Source of the DNA: Anaerolineales bacterium
GTDB lineage: Bacteria > Chloroflexota > Anaerolineae > Anaerolineales > UBA6663
Length of the DNA stretch: 41,882 nt
Reading direction: 5' to 3'
NCBI GenBank assembly: GCA_020845955.1
Contig: JADLEU010000323.1
Location: 1-41,882 of the forward strand
The notes under the pieces were generated by a model that saw nothing but the letters and a program-made list of their open reading frames with translations, did not search any database and had not been told where the DNA came from. How positions within the stretch are numbered: the stretch's first letter is position 1; every line of letters starts with the position of its first letter. Shown here piece after piece: positions 1 to 7,945 of this stretch. The position numbers were made by a program, and so were the translations under genes.

Positions 1-17
1 CATCTCCCGCGCAAGCC

Positions 18-46
18 TTGATTTCCATCATTACGTCGGGTATCAT
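18..46 (+). promoter_or_regulatory. Candidate promoter of rpe
   Basis: TTGATT (18-23) and TATCAT (41-46) are separated by 17 bases, a good sigma-70 type match. The rpe ATG lies only 9 bases after the -10 hexamer, so the transcript would have a leader of about three bases or none. No Shine-Dalgarno sequence is visible before the ATG, which fits. Confidence 0.5.
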
Positions 47-55
47 GACGCCGCC

Positions 56-718
56 ATGAAAGTAGCGCCGTCTATCCTATCAGCCGACTTCACGCAGCTC
101 GGCGCGCAAATTGCCGAATGTGAAGCCGCCGGGGCAGATTGGATCCACATAGATGTGATGGACGGCCACTTTGTGCCGAATATCTCGCTGGGACCCGTCA
201 TCGTTGAGGCCGCCCGTAGGGCCACCCGGCTCCCGCTGGACGTGCATCTCATGATTACGGCGCCCGAGCGCTATCTTGCGGCGTTTGCGCGCGCTGGCGC
301 AGACCGGCTGACGGTGCATTTGGAGGCCTGCCCGCACTTGCACCGCACGGTTCAGCAGATCAAGCAGTTAGACAAAGCCGCGGGGGTGGCGCTAAACCCG
401 GGCACGCCCGCCGCGGCGGTCAGCGAGGTGCTGAGCGAAGTCGATCTTCTGCTCGCCATGACCGTCAACCCCGGCTTCTCGGGGCAAAAGTTCATCGCCA
501 GCGTGCTGCCCAAGATCAGACAGCTCCGACAGATGATCGCGGCGGCCCGGCCCGAGGGCGGCGTCGAGATTCAGGTTGATGGCGGCATTGACGCCGAGAC
601 GGCGCCGTTGGTCATTGCCGCTGGCGCCACCGTTCTGGTGGCGGCCAGCGCGATTTTCAAGGCAAATGTGGGGATTGGAGAAGCGATTGGCAGGATCAGG
701 GAGAGCGCCGGCAATTAG
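56..718 (+). CDS. rpe: Ribulose-phosphate 3-epimerase
   Basis: This 220-residue protein interconverts D-ribulose 5-phosphate and D-xylulose 5-phosphate in the cytosolic pentose phosphate pathway. It is full length for the family and shows the expected TIM-barrel landmarks: APSILSADF at the N terminus, HIDVMDGHFVPN near residues 32-43, DVHLMI near 62-67, the MTVNPGFSGQKF phosphate-binding segment near 135-146 and VDGGID near 174-179. The metal-binding His, Asp, His and Asp all appear present. The ATG at 56 gives the conserved MKVAPSIL start and sits just behind a promoter-like sequence. It converges with rpmB. In Bacillus rpe also lies just before rpmB and yloU, so the neighbourhood is conserved. 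Identity is secure. Confidence 0.97.
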   Translation: MKVAPSILSADFTQLGAQIAECEAAGADWIHIDVMDGHFVPNISLGPVIVEAARRATRLPLDVHLMITAPERYLAAFARAGADRLTVHLEACPHLHRTVQQIKQLDKAAGVALNPGTPAAAVSEVLSEVDLLLAMTVNPGFSGQKFIASVLPKIRQLRQMIAAARPEGGVEIQVDGGIDAETAPLVIAAGATVLVAASAIFKANVGIGEAIGRIRESAGN

Positions 719-753
719 CGGTGGACGCCAATTGGCCGCAGTGCCCATGCCGG

Positions 754-767
754 GAACTGGCCAGTTC
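754..767. repeat. Palindrome between convergent rpe and rpmB
   Basis: GAACTGGCCAGTTC is a perfect 14-base palindrome, flanked by GGG on the left and CCC one base further on the right. It lies between the ends of two convergent genes, where a bidirectional terminator is expected, but there is no clear T-tract. Its role is uncertain. Confidence 0.35.
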
Positions 768-778
768 ACCCTTGCCCG

Positions 779-970
779 TTAGGCCTTGACCTTCCCCAAC
801 GTCCGGATGCACTTTGCGCACAGCGTCTTCTGGACCATCCGGCCGGTCTTTGGATCGTAGACGGATGTCTTCTGAAGGTTGGGACGGAAGAGGCGCGGAG
901 TGCGGTTCTTGGCATATGAGACGTTTCGCCCAACTACCGGAACCTTGCCGCAATTTGCACACTTGGCCAT
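779..970 (-). CDS. rpmB: 50S ribosomal protein L28
   Basis: This 63-residue protein is the large-subunit ribosomal protein L28. It starts MAKCANCGK and has a second CAKCIRTL pair near residues 51-58, so it is the zinc-binding (four-cysteine) form. The central segment with SYAKNRTPRLFRPNLQK is typical of the family, as is the length. The ATG at 970 is preceded by AAAGGA at a spacing of about ten bases. It is transcribed away from the Asp23 gene and towards rpe, the same opposed orientation that rpmB has relative to yloU in Bacillus. The 147-base divergent gap contains a strong inverted repeat that may matter for its expression. Confidence 0.96.
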   Translation of the reverse strand: MAKCANCGKVPVVGRNVSYAKNRTPRLFRPNLQKTSVYDPKTGRMVQKTLCAKCIRTLGKVKA

Positions 971-1024
971 GGCAGTGAAATCCTTTGCTGCACTGGACTA
1001 CGAGGCAGGCTGAGACAATGAACA

Positions 1025-1067
1025 GCGAACCACAGCGTGGTTCGCCACTGAAGCCGAAGCGACTTCG
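1025..1067. promoter_or_regulatory. Inverted repeats in the rpmB/Asp23 divergent gap
   Basis: GCGAACCAC (1025-1033) and GTGGTTCGC (1037-1045) form a perfect 9-base inverted repeat with a 3-base loop. A smaller repeat CGAAG/CTTCG follows at 1055-1067. The strong one would lie in the rpmB leader or promoter region on the minus strand. It could be an operator or an RNA hairpin; a ribosomal protein feedback site is conceivable but unproven. Confidence 0.4.
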
Positions 1068-1117
1068 AGTGTGATCGTACCATAAGCTGGCGCTTCTATC
1101 AACCCCGGGAAGGCCGC

Positions 1118-1477
1118 ATGCCTGAGGACACTAACCCGCTGGGCAACATCGAGATCTCGCCCGCTGCGATTGCCACCATCGCCAGCCAGGCCGTTCTGCA
1201 ATCGTACGGTGTCGTGGGCATGGCGGCAAAAAACGTGGTCGATGGCCTGACCAACCGCCTCACTCGCGATCCGCGGCACGGCATCGACGTGCGCGTGGAG
1301 GGCGATGAGATTTCGATAGACGTGTACGTTATTGTCGAGTATGGCACGCGGATTTCATCAGTCACCAACAGCGTGGCCAATACCGTGCGCTTCTACGTGG
1401 AGCGCGCCTTGGGTGCTGCGATTGGTGATATCAATGTGCACGTCCAGGGACTGCGCGTTAGCACTCCTGATGCCTGA
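1118..1477 (+). CDS. Asp23/Gls24 family envelope stress protein (YloU-like)
   Basis: This 119-residue protein belongs to the Asp23/Gls24 family. The start LGNIEISPAAIATIASQAVLQSYGVVGMA and the later DVYVIVEYG and NVHVQGLRV strands are characteristic. Members are small soluble proteins often linked to membrane or cell-envelope homeostasis; the exact role of the YloU branch is not settled. The ATG at 1118 is preceded by GGGAAGG at a spacing of about five bases. The gene is followed almost without gap by the DAK2 kinase gene, the same pairing as yloU-yloV in Bacillus, which suggests a link with the fatty acid kinase system. Family assignment is firm and function is not. Confidence 0.88.
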   Translation: MPEDTNPLGNIEISPAAIATIASQAVLQSYGVVGMAAKNVVDGLTNRLTRDPRHGIDVRVEGDEISIDVYVIVEYGTRISSVTNSVANTVRFYVERALGAAIGDINVHVQGLRVSTPDA

Positions 1478-1496
1478 GCTGAGGCAAGAGAGACTG

Positions 1497-3209
1497 ATGA
1501 CGAAAAGTCACGATGCCGAGGCGCAGCGGTCTGTGCGCCAGATCCGGCTGGCTGCTCAATTGCCTCGCTGTGACGGCCTGGGACTCAACCACCTCACCCT
1601 GGCCGCGCTAATCTGGCTGGAGACCAATCACAAGGCCGTCAACGCCCTCAATGTCTTTCCCGTGCCCGACGGCGACACGGGAACGAACATGTTGCTGACC
1701 ATGCAAGCCGCCTTCCGCGAGATCAAGGGCAGCCGCGAGCTGAACGTCAGCAAAGTGGCGCATGCTATTGCGCAGGGCGCGCTGATGGGCGCCCGCGGCA
1801 ACTCAGGTGTGATCCTTTCTCAGATCTGGCGCGGGTTCGCACGCGGGTTGGGCAACGCCGAGGCCTTCGACGCCGACCTCCTGGTCCATGCGCTGGGCAC
1901 TGCCTGCGAGACGGCTTACCGCGGCGTGGTCAAACCGGTAGAAGGCACTATCCTGACGGTCATTAAGGACATTGCCACCGCGGCCGAGCAGGCCGTGGCA
2001 GGCGAGCCGGAGCAGCGCGACTTGCGCCAACTTCTGGCTGTCTGCGCCAAAGCTGCTGCGGAAGCGGTGGCGCGCACGCCCGAGCAGATGCCGCTCTTGA
2101 AGCAGGCCGGCGTGGTTGACGCGGGGGGCAAGGGCCTGGCCCTGCTCCTCGATGGCATGCTGCGGCACTTGCGCGCCCAACCCCTGGACATTGCTGAAGT
2201 GGCGGAGATTGTGCCGCTGGACCTGGCCGCGGTCGGCGCTGCCCTGGACGCGGCCGAGCCCGGCCAGGAATGGGAAGTTGTGCTCGATTTTCGGCCGCGA
2301 GGCGTGCTGCACTTGCCTACGCTCTACAGGCGGTTAGAGCAGATCGGCGCCTCCATCCAGGTCGGGGAAGGCGAAGGTCTGTACCGCGTCCACGTGCACC
2401 TGTTGCGGACCCGTCGCCATGAGCCCATTGAGTTGGCCGAAGAGCTGGGCACCGTGGTCAAGGTGCACATGGAGAACCTGCTTGACCAGATGAACGACAC
2501 TCGGGCCCCAGCGGGTGGCGCCGAAGCCCTGCCGCTGTCGGCCGTCAAGCCGGGGCAGTTGGCCGTGGTAGCGGTCTCCCCCGGCCTGGGCCTTTCGCGC
2601 GTCATGGCCTCTCTAGGCGCGGCTGCGATTGTCAGCGGGGGGCAGACCATGAACCCCTCCACTCAGGACATCCTGCAGGCGATCGGCGACGTTCCCACCG
2701 ACCGCGTGATCGTGCTGCCGAACAACAAGAACATCATCTCAGCCGCCATCCAGGCCGCCGAGATGACAGTCAAGCAGGTTCGCGTGGTGCCGACCCGGAC
2801 AGTGCCGCAGGGCATCGCCGCTCTGCTGAACCTGGTCCCCGATGGCGACCTGGAGACCGTGCAGGCGTGCATGGAGCGAGCTTTGGCCGCGGTCCAGACC
2901 GGCGAAGTGACCACCTCCAGCCGCAGCGCGAACGTGGCCGGCGTCGCTATCCAGGAGGGCCAATTCGTCGGCCTGCACAACACGCAACTCAAGGCGGCGG
3001 GCGATGCGCTGGCCGCGGTGGTGTTGGCGCTGCTGGAGGAAATGCAGGCCAGCCAACACGAGCTGGCCACCTTCTATTACGGCGCCGATGTCAGCGCCGA
3101 GGCGGCTACCGCGATGGCCGCCCAGGTCAGGACGGATTATCCCAATTTGACCGTTGAGTTGCACGCCGGCGGTCAGCCTCATTATCACTACATCTTTTCG
3201 ATCGAGTAA
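1497..3209 (+). CDS. fakA: DAK2-domain fatty acid kinase catalytic subunit (FakA/YloV family)
   Basis: This protein of about 570 residues matches the FakA/YloV family in length and layout. FakA phosphorylates fatty acids that are presented by a DegV (FakB) partner, giving acyl phosphate for phospholipid synthesis. The DAK2 nucleotide- and metal-binding motif NVFPVPDGDTGTNM lies near residues 50-63 and ALMGARGNSGVILSQ near 94-108. The C-terminal half carries the family's FakB-interacting and accessory regions, ending near HYHYIFSIE. I prefer the ATG at 1497 (MTKSHDAEAQ), behind a purine-rich GAGGCAAGAGAG; the in-frame ATG at 1470, which overlaps the previous stop, is an alternative. The reading frame stays open further upstream inside the Asp23 gene, but that part is shadow. 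Two DegV genes follow, supporting the kinase role. Confidence 0.88.
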   Translation: MTKSHDAEAQRSVRQIRLAAQLPRCDGLGLNHLTLAALIWLETNHKAVNALNVFPVPDGDTGTNMLLTMQAAFREIKGSRELNVSKVAHAIAQGALMGARGNSGVILSQIWRGFARGLGNAEAFDADLLVHALGTACETAYRGVVKPVEGTILTVIKDIATAAEQAVAGEPEQRDLRQLLAVCAKAAAEAVARTPEQMPLLKQAGVVDAGGKGLALLLDGMLRHLRAQPLDIAEVAEIVPLDLAAVGAALDAAEPGQEWEVVLDFRPRGVLHLPTLYRRLEQIGASIQVGEGEGLYRVHVHLLRTRRHEPIELAEELGTVVKVHMENLLDQMNDTRAPAGGAEALPLSAVKPGQLAVVAVSPGLGLSRVMASLGAAAIVSGGQTMNPSTQDILQAIGDVPTDRVIVLPNNKNIISAAIQAAEMTVKQVRVVPTRTVPQGIAALLNLVPDGDLETVQACMERALAAVQTGEVTTSSRSANVAGVAIQEGQFVGLHNTQLKAAGDALAAVVLALLEEMQASQHELATFYYGADVSAEAATAMAAQVRTDYPNLTVELHAGGQPHYHYIFSIE

Positions 3210-3242
3210 CTCGCCGACAACACCTTTGCTGGTACCCCACCT

Positions 3243-4169
3243 ATGCCTACCGTTCGTATCGTTACCGACAGCACAGCTCACTTCATGGACCCGGATTTCC
3301 CGGCCAAGCATGGTGTCACCGTGGTGCCGCTGACCATCCAATTTGGCCAGCAAGACTTGCTCGAAGGCAAGGACATCGACGCCGAGCGCTTTTTTCAGCG
3401 CGTGGCGGCCGGCGGCCCAATCCCAACGGCCCTGGCGCCCACGCCTCGCCAGTTCGCGGCCGTGTACGAGCAGGCCTGCCGCGGAAACGGCGACATCCTC
3501 TCGATCCACGTGTCGAGCAAGCTCAGCCGCACCCTGCACAACGCGCGCTTGGGTGCCGATGAGGTGCTCGGTCGCTGCAAGATCCATCTCATCGACTCGC
3601 TGACTACTTCTTTTGGTCTGGGTCTGCTCGTGGAACAAGCCGCGCTGGCCGCCGCGCGGGGCGCCTCGCAGGAAGACATCGTCCGCATCGTCCGCGGTAT
3701 GGTGCCGCGCCTGTATGCCGTCTTCTTCATCGAGACGATGGAGTTCCTGGCCAAGGCCAAGCGTATCGGCAAGGCCCAAGCGGTGCTCGGCTCGATGCTG
3801 GGCATCAAGCCGTTTCTGACGCTGGAGGATGGCGACATCGTGCCCATGGAAAAGGTGCGCAACCGCCAGCAGGCTGTGGAGAAGCTGGTTGAGTTTGTGG
3901 CCGAGTTCTCCAACATCGAACATCTGGCCATTTTGCAGAGCGGCCTCAGCCACACGGATGACACGCGCCTCCTCCTGGAACGCCTGGCCTTGGAATTCCC
4001 GGGCCGCAGTTGGCCAGTCTTCGTCTATAGCCCCAGCCTGGGCACTATCGTTGGCCCGCATGCGATGGGCGTAGTGGTGTTTGAGGGCGAAGGCGAACCC
4101 GAGGCCCCGCCGGCTTATGCCGCTCGGCAGCGCGACGAAGAGCTGCGCTCACGCCGGGCCAAGGGCTAA
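3243..4169 (+). CDS. DegV family fatty-acid-binding protein (FakB-like), first copy
   Basis: This 308-residue DegV protein should bind a fatty acid and present it to FakA for phosphorylation. The family start VRIVTDSTAHF holds the TDS head-group-binding motif. Further marks are SIHVSSKLSRTLHNA near residues 89-103, IDSLTTSFGLG near 120-130, ETMEFLAKAKRIGKA near 163-177 and LGIKPFLTLEDG near 184-195. The usual SGTYQSA-like segment is changed to SKLSRTLHNA, which may affect acyl chain choice. The ATG at 3243 lies 33 bases after fakA. It is somewhat longer than common members (about 280), with extra charged residues at the C terminus. The second DegV copy follows directly. Two DegV partners with one kinase is a familiar arrangement, usually explained by different chain or saturation preferences. 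Confidence 0.9.
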   Translation: MPTVRIVTDSTAHFMDPDFPAKHGVTVVPLTIQFGQQDLLEGKDIDAERFFQRVAAGGPIPTALAPTPRQFAAVYEQACRGNGDILSIHVSSKLSRTLHNARLGADEVLGRCKIHLIDSLTTSFGLGLLVEQAALAAARGASQEDIVRIVRGMVPRLYAVFFIETMEFLAKAKRIGKAQAVLGSMLGIKPFLTLEDGDIVPMEKVRNRQQAVEKLVEFVAEFSNIEHLAILQSGLSHTDDTRLLLERLALEFPGRSWPVFVYSPSLGTIVGPHAMGVVVFEGEGEPEAPPAYAARQRDEELRSRRAKG

Positions 4170-4189
4170 CGCGGAGCGGGCGCTCATCC

Positions 4190-5020
4190 GTGCCTCCTGC
4201 TGTACGCATCGTAACGGACTCAAACGCCGACCTTCCCGCCGCCCTGGCGGCGCAACACGCCATTGGGGTCGTGCCCTCCCTACTAAACCTGGACGGCCGT
4301 TCGTACCGGGAGGGCGTCGACATCAGCCGCACCGAATTCTACGAACGTCTCCCTACGTTGAAACAACCGCCGACGTCAGCCGCGCCTTCGACCGGCGACT
4401 TCGAGGCGGTCTTCCGCGCTTGCGGCGACGCTTTGGTCGTATCGATCAATCTGGCCAGCAAACTCAGCGCGGTCTACAACGCCGCCCGGCTGGCGGCTGA
4501 GTCCTTTGGCGGGCGCGTGACTGTGATTGATTCGGCATCTGTATCGATGGGCCAGGGCTGGCAGGTGCTTGCTGCGGCGGAGGCCGCCACGGCCGGAGCC
4601 GGCCTAGAGGCGGTGCTGGACATCGTGCGCTCTGTGCAGCGCAGGGTGCGGCTGATGGCCGCGCTGGACACGGTAGAGTATTTGCGCCGCAGCGGCCGGG
4701 CCAGCAGCCTAACAACTTTGATGGGCGAACTCTTGCAGATTAAGCCCCTGATTGAAATAGCCAATGGCGAAGTCCGGGCGCTGGGCCGGGTGCGAACGCG
4801 CGAAAAGGCCCGTGACAGCCTCGTCGCGCACATCGAGGCTCTCGGCCCGCTCGAACGCCTGGCCGTCGTGCACACCGCCGCCCTGGCAGACGCCCAGGCG
4901 CTCGCCGCCCAACTTGCCCCGCGAGCGGCGGAACCGCCGGTCGTGGTCGAAGCCACGTCAATCCTCGCGGCGCACGTTGGACCGGGGACGCTCGGGCTGG
5001 CCGCCTTGACCGCGGATTAG
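4190..5020 (+). CDS. DegV family fatty-acid-binding protein (FakB-like), second copy
   Basis: This 276-residue protein is a diverged paralog of the preceding DegV protein and of normal length. It begins VRIVTDSNADLP, and shows VSINLASKLSAVYNAARLAA near residues 84-103, IDSASVSMGQGW near 115-126, DTVEYLRRSGRASSL near 158-172 and LLQIKPLIEIANGEV near 180-194. The start codon is GTG at 4190, about ten bases after GGAGCGGG, and 20 bases after the previous stop. The fatty acid head-group motif TDS is kept. The low identity between the copies suggests an old duplication and probably different ligand preference. An unrelated lipid-binding role is possible, but the fakA context makes the FakB role likely. 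Confidence 0.88.
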   Translation: MPPAVRIVTDSNADLPAALAAQHAIGVVPSLLNLDGRSYREGVDISRTEFYERLPTLKQPPTSAAPSTGDFEAVFRACGDALVVSINLASKLSAVYNAARLAAESFGGRVTVIDSASVSMGQGWQVLAAAEAATAGAGLEAVLDIVRSVQRRVRLMAALDTVEYLRRSGRASSLTTLMGELLQIKPLIEIANGEVRALGRVRTREKARDSLVAHIEALGPLERLAVVHTAALADAQALAAQLAPRAAEPPVVVEATSILAAHVGPGTLGLAALTAD

Positions 5021-5115
5021 CCCAACTGGCACATACTTGGGCGGCAGGTTCCGCTCGAGCCCCAGTCCAGCCAGCGTGCTGCTGTCCAGCGCGCTGACCC
5101 CCTGGCAATCGGACC

Positions 5116-5143
5116 TTGTTGCCAATCCCTTTCGGGGTAAAAT
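5116..5143 (+). promoter_or_regulatory. Candidate promoter of recG
   Basis: TTGTTG (5116-5121) and TAAAAT (5138-5143) are separated by 16 bases. The preferred recG ATG at 5151 follows the -10 hexamer after only 7 bases, predicting a transcript that begins at or beside the start codon. Confidence 0.45.
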
Positions 5144-5150
5144 CATCCTT

Positions 5151-7889
5151 ATGCAACCTGCACTCGACCAATTGCAGAAGATCGTCTCGCTTGAGACCAC
5201 GAACGGATACCAGAACCAAGCCGTGATTGGCGGTCTGCCCAAGATGTTGGTGTTTTGGGAGCCGAACGCGCGTCGCACGGGCCTTGACCCGGCTTTTATT
5301 GAGGCCATGGCGGCCAAGATCAGGATCTATCCGGACCTCAGCGCCGAAGACCGGCCCGCCGCCATCCAGGTGATGCTTCAAATGGTGCGCGATGCTGCCC
5401 GCGCCGCCGCGCCACAGCGCGCGGCGGCGCCACCTGAGCCTGGCGAGCGCCCTGCTTCTCACCCGCCCACGCGCCCCACCGAGGCAGCGCGACCAGAGCG
5501 CTCTGCTGTGGCGCCGCCGCCGCCCGAGGCCAGGCGCGCGAATCCTTCTACTACCAACACCGGTTGGCCGGCAGGGCGCGACCATCCACCGGCCGGTGTG
5601 CCGACGGCCCCGGCGACATCACAGCCAACCGTCCAAACGCAGCCCCCCCACTCGCGTCCAGCCAAAGGGAGCAAACCGGCTAGGCCGCAGGCTGCGCCGC
5701 AACCGCGGGGGCGCCGGGCCGACGTCGACTTCGGCAGTGAGCAGCCGGTCGATCCGCGCCCGCGTCGGCCCAGCGCGCCGCGCCCGCTGCGGGCCGACAC
5801 GCCTTTAGATGCCAATGCCGGCCTCGAGGCGCCCCTCACCGTGCTGCGAGGCGTTGGACCCGAGACAGCGGCGCTGTACGCCCGGCTGGGCCTGACCCGG
5901 CTGCGCGATGTGCTGATGTATTTCCCGCGCCGATACGACGATTATTCGCAAATGAAGACGATCAACCGCCTGGAATATGGCGAAGAGTGCAGCGTCATTG
6001 CCACGGTGTGGGAGGCGAAGCTTCGCCCCATCCGTGGTGGACGCCAAAAGTTGCTCAAGGTCGTCCTGTCCGATGGCACCGGCGCGCTGGAGGCCACCTT
6101 CTTCAACCAGGAACGCCTGGTCAAGCAGTTGACCCCCGGCCGGCAGATTGTGATTTCCGGCCGCATTGATCAGTATCTGGGCCGCCTGACCATCCGGCCT
6201 GACGAATGGGAAGACGTCGATCGCGAATTGCTCAGTACGGGCCGGATTGTGCCGGTCTATCGCAGAACGACCGACCTGTCCCTGAAGACCATTCGCAAGA
6301 TGACGTCGCAGGTCGTTCAGTTTTGGGCGCCCCGGCAGCCCGACCCGCTGCCGCCGACACTGGTCGAGGCAGCCGCTGTCATGCGTTACGCCGATGCGCT
6401 CGGGCAAATCCACTTTCCCGACAGCCAGGAGCGGCTGGCCGAGGCCCAGCACCGGCTCGCCTTCGATGAGCTGCTGTTGCTTCAACTGGGTGCGCTGCGG
6501 CAGCGCCGCGAATGGCAGGCGCACAATGGAGAGCCCCAGGTGGTATCCGACGAGTGGCTGAGCGATTTCTTGGTCACCCTGCCATACCCACTCACGGGCG
6601 CTCAGCAGCGTGCTCTGGATGAAATCCGCACCGATATGGCCCGTGACGTGCCCATGAACCGGCTGCTCCAGGGCGATGTGGGCTCAGGCAAGACCGCCGT
6701 GGCCGCCTGCGCCATGGCGGTGGCGATTGAGGCGGGCGCGCAGGCCGCGCTAATGGCGCCGACCAGCATCCTGGCCGAGCAGCACCATCGTACCTTGCTG
6801 CAGTTGCTGGCCCCCGTCGTTGGCGGCCCCGAAGCCGCTCGGCGCAGCGTGCGCCTGCTGCAGAGCGCGCTGTCGGCCCTGGAAAAGCAGGAGGTGTATG
6901 CCGCCCTGCGCTCGGGCGAAGTCAAGGCCGTCGTCGGGACCCATGCGCTGATAGAAGGCCCGGTGGAGTTTGCCAACCTGGGGCTGGTCATTGTGGATGA
7001 GCAGCACCGGTTCGGAGTGGCCCAGCGGGCAGCGCTGCGCGCTAAAGGCGGCAACCCGCACCTGCTGGTCATGACGGCCACGCCCATCCCGCGCTCACTG
7101 GCCCTCACGGTATATGGCGACCTGGACCTGACCCTGCTGGACGAGATGCCGCCTGGGCGCAAGCCGATCCGCACCCACCTCCTGCGCGCCCAGGAGCGCG
7201 AGCGCGGCTACGCCTTTATCCGTAACCAGCTCCAGCAGGGACGGCAGGCCTTCGTGATCTTTCCGCTGGTGGAAGAATCGGACAAGCTCGACGCCAAGGC
7301 CGCCGTCGCCGAGCACGAACGCCTACAGGCCAACGTTTTTGCCGACTACAAACTCGGTTTGCTGCACGGCCGCATGCGGCCCGACGAAAAGGATGTCGTG
7401 ATGGCCGCCTTCCGGACCGGGGAGTATCACGTCCTGGTCTCGACTTCGGTGGTCGAGGTGGGTGTCGACGTGCCAAACGCTACAGTGATTTTGATCGAAG
7501 GCGCCAACCGGTTTGGACTGGCTCAGCTCCACCAGTTTCGCGGTCGGGTTGGCCGCGGCGAACACGCCTCGTTCTGTCTGCTGGTGTCGGATGTGCCCAC
7601 CGCCAGCACCGACCAGCGTCTGCATGTCCTGGAGCAATCACAGGACGGCTTCTTCCTGGCTGAGAAAGACCTGGAGTTCCGCGGTCCGGGTGATTTCCTG
7701 GGCACGCGGCAGTCTGGATTTGCCGCGCTGCGCATGGCGCGGCTCAGCGACCTGGCTACTATCGAAAAGGCCCGGCGTATCGCCCGCCAGATCTTCGAGC
7801 GCGATCCTGAATTGCAAGCGCCCGAGTGCCAGTTGTTGGCCAGCCGGTTGGCTGAGTTTTGGGCGCCAGGCGCCGGCGACGCCAGCTAA
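5151..7889 (+). CDS. recG: ATP-dependent DNA helicase RecG with N-terminal extension
   Basis: RecG reverses stalled replication forks and branch-migrates junctions. This version has about 912 residues, compared with about 690 for the Escherichia coli type. Residues 1-85 form a helical region (LDQLQKIVSLETTNGYQNQA), followed by a Pro/Ala/Arg-rich linker to about residue 215. The wedge/OB domain starts near 220 with the helix-hairpin-helix-like VLRGVGPETAALYARLGL. The helicase core has LLQGDVGSGKTA (Walker A) near 505-516, DEQH near 615-620, TATPIPRSLALT and the C-terminal QFRGRVGRGEHAS. The reading frame extends upstream to 5037, but the ATG at 5151 fits the extended-family start and lies just behind a promoter-like sequence. 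The extension resembles that of Thermotoga and cyanobacterial RecG as I recall it. Confidence 0.94.
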   Translation: MQPALDQLQKIVSLETTNGYQNQAVIGGLPKMLVFWEPNARRTGLDPAFIEAMAAKIRIYPDLSAEDRPAAIQVMLQMVRDAARAAAPQRAAAPPEPGERPASHPPTRPTEAARPERSAVAPPPPEARRANPSTTNTGWPAGRDHPPAGVPTAPATSQPTVQTQPPHSRPAKGSKPARPQAAPQPRGRRADVDFGSEQPVDPRPRRPSAPRPLRADTPLDANAGLEAPLTVLRGVGPETAALYARLGLTRLRDVLMYFPRRYDDYSQMKTINRLEYGEECSVIATVWEAKLRPIRGGRQKLLKVVLSDGTGALEATFFNQERLVKQLTPGRQIVISGRIDQYLGRLTIRPDEWEDVDRELLSTGRIVPVYRRTTDLSLKTIRKMTSQVVQFWAPRQPDPLPPTLVEAAAVMRYADALGQIHFPDSQERLAEAQHRLAFDELLLLQLGALRQRREWQAHNGEPQVVSDEWLSDFLVTLPYPLTGAQQRALDEIRTDMARDVPMNRLLQGDVGSGKTAVAACAMAVAIEAGAQAALMAPTSILAEQHHRTLLQLLAPVVGGPEAARRSVRLLQSALSALEKQEVYAALRSGEVKAVVGTHALIEGPVEFANLGLVIVDEQHRFGVAQRAALRAKGGNPHLLVMTATPIPRSLALTVYGDLDLTLLDEMPPGRKPIRTHLLRAQERERGYAFIRNQLQQGRQAFVIFPLVEESDKLDAKAAVAEHERLQANVFADYKLGLLHGRMRPDEKDVVMAAFRTGEYHVLVSTSVVEVGVDVPNATVILIEGANRFGLAQLHQFRGRVGRGEHASFCLLVSDVPTASTDQRLHVLEQSQDGFFLAEKDLEFRGPGDFLGTRQSGFAALRMARLSDLATIEKARRIARQIFERDPELQAPECQLLASRLAEFWAPGAGDAS

Positions 7890-7899
7890 GCGCACCTGA

Positions 7900-7905
7900 T
7901 ACGAT
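7900..7905 (+). promoter_or_regulatory. Candidate -10 element before coaD
   Basis: TACGAT is followed 7 bases later by an in-frame GTG (7913), and then by GAGGAG (7934-7939) in front of the more likely TTG start at 7946. No -35 match is seen. Either a short-leader transcript or plain read-through from recG is possible. Confidence 0.25.
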
Positions 7906-7945
7906 CTTTATTGTGAGGCGCACTCCGCCAGGCGAGGAGAACATC

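Noticed and set aside
1332-1496. Upstream extension of the fakA frame
   Set aside because: It lies inside the Asp23 gene in another frame and has no similarity to the FakA N terminus.
2739-4061. Open frame of 440 residues on the minus strand
   Set aside because: It spans the end of fakA and most of the DegV gene in antisense, with no conserved motif; a codon-bias shadow.
5037-5150. Upstream extension of the recG frame
   Set aside because: It crosses the promoter-like sequence and encodes no conserved segment; the ATG at 5151 fits better.
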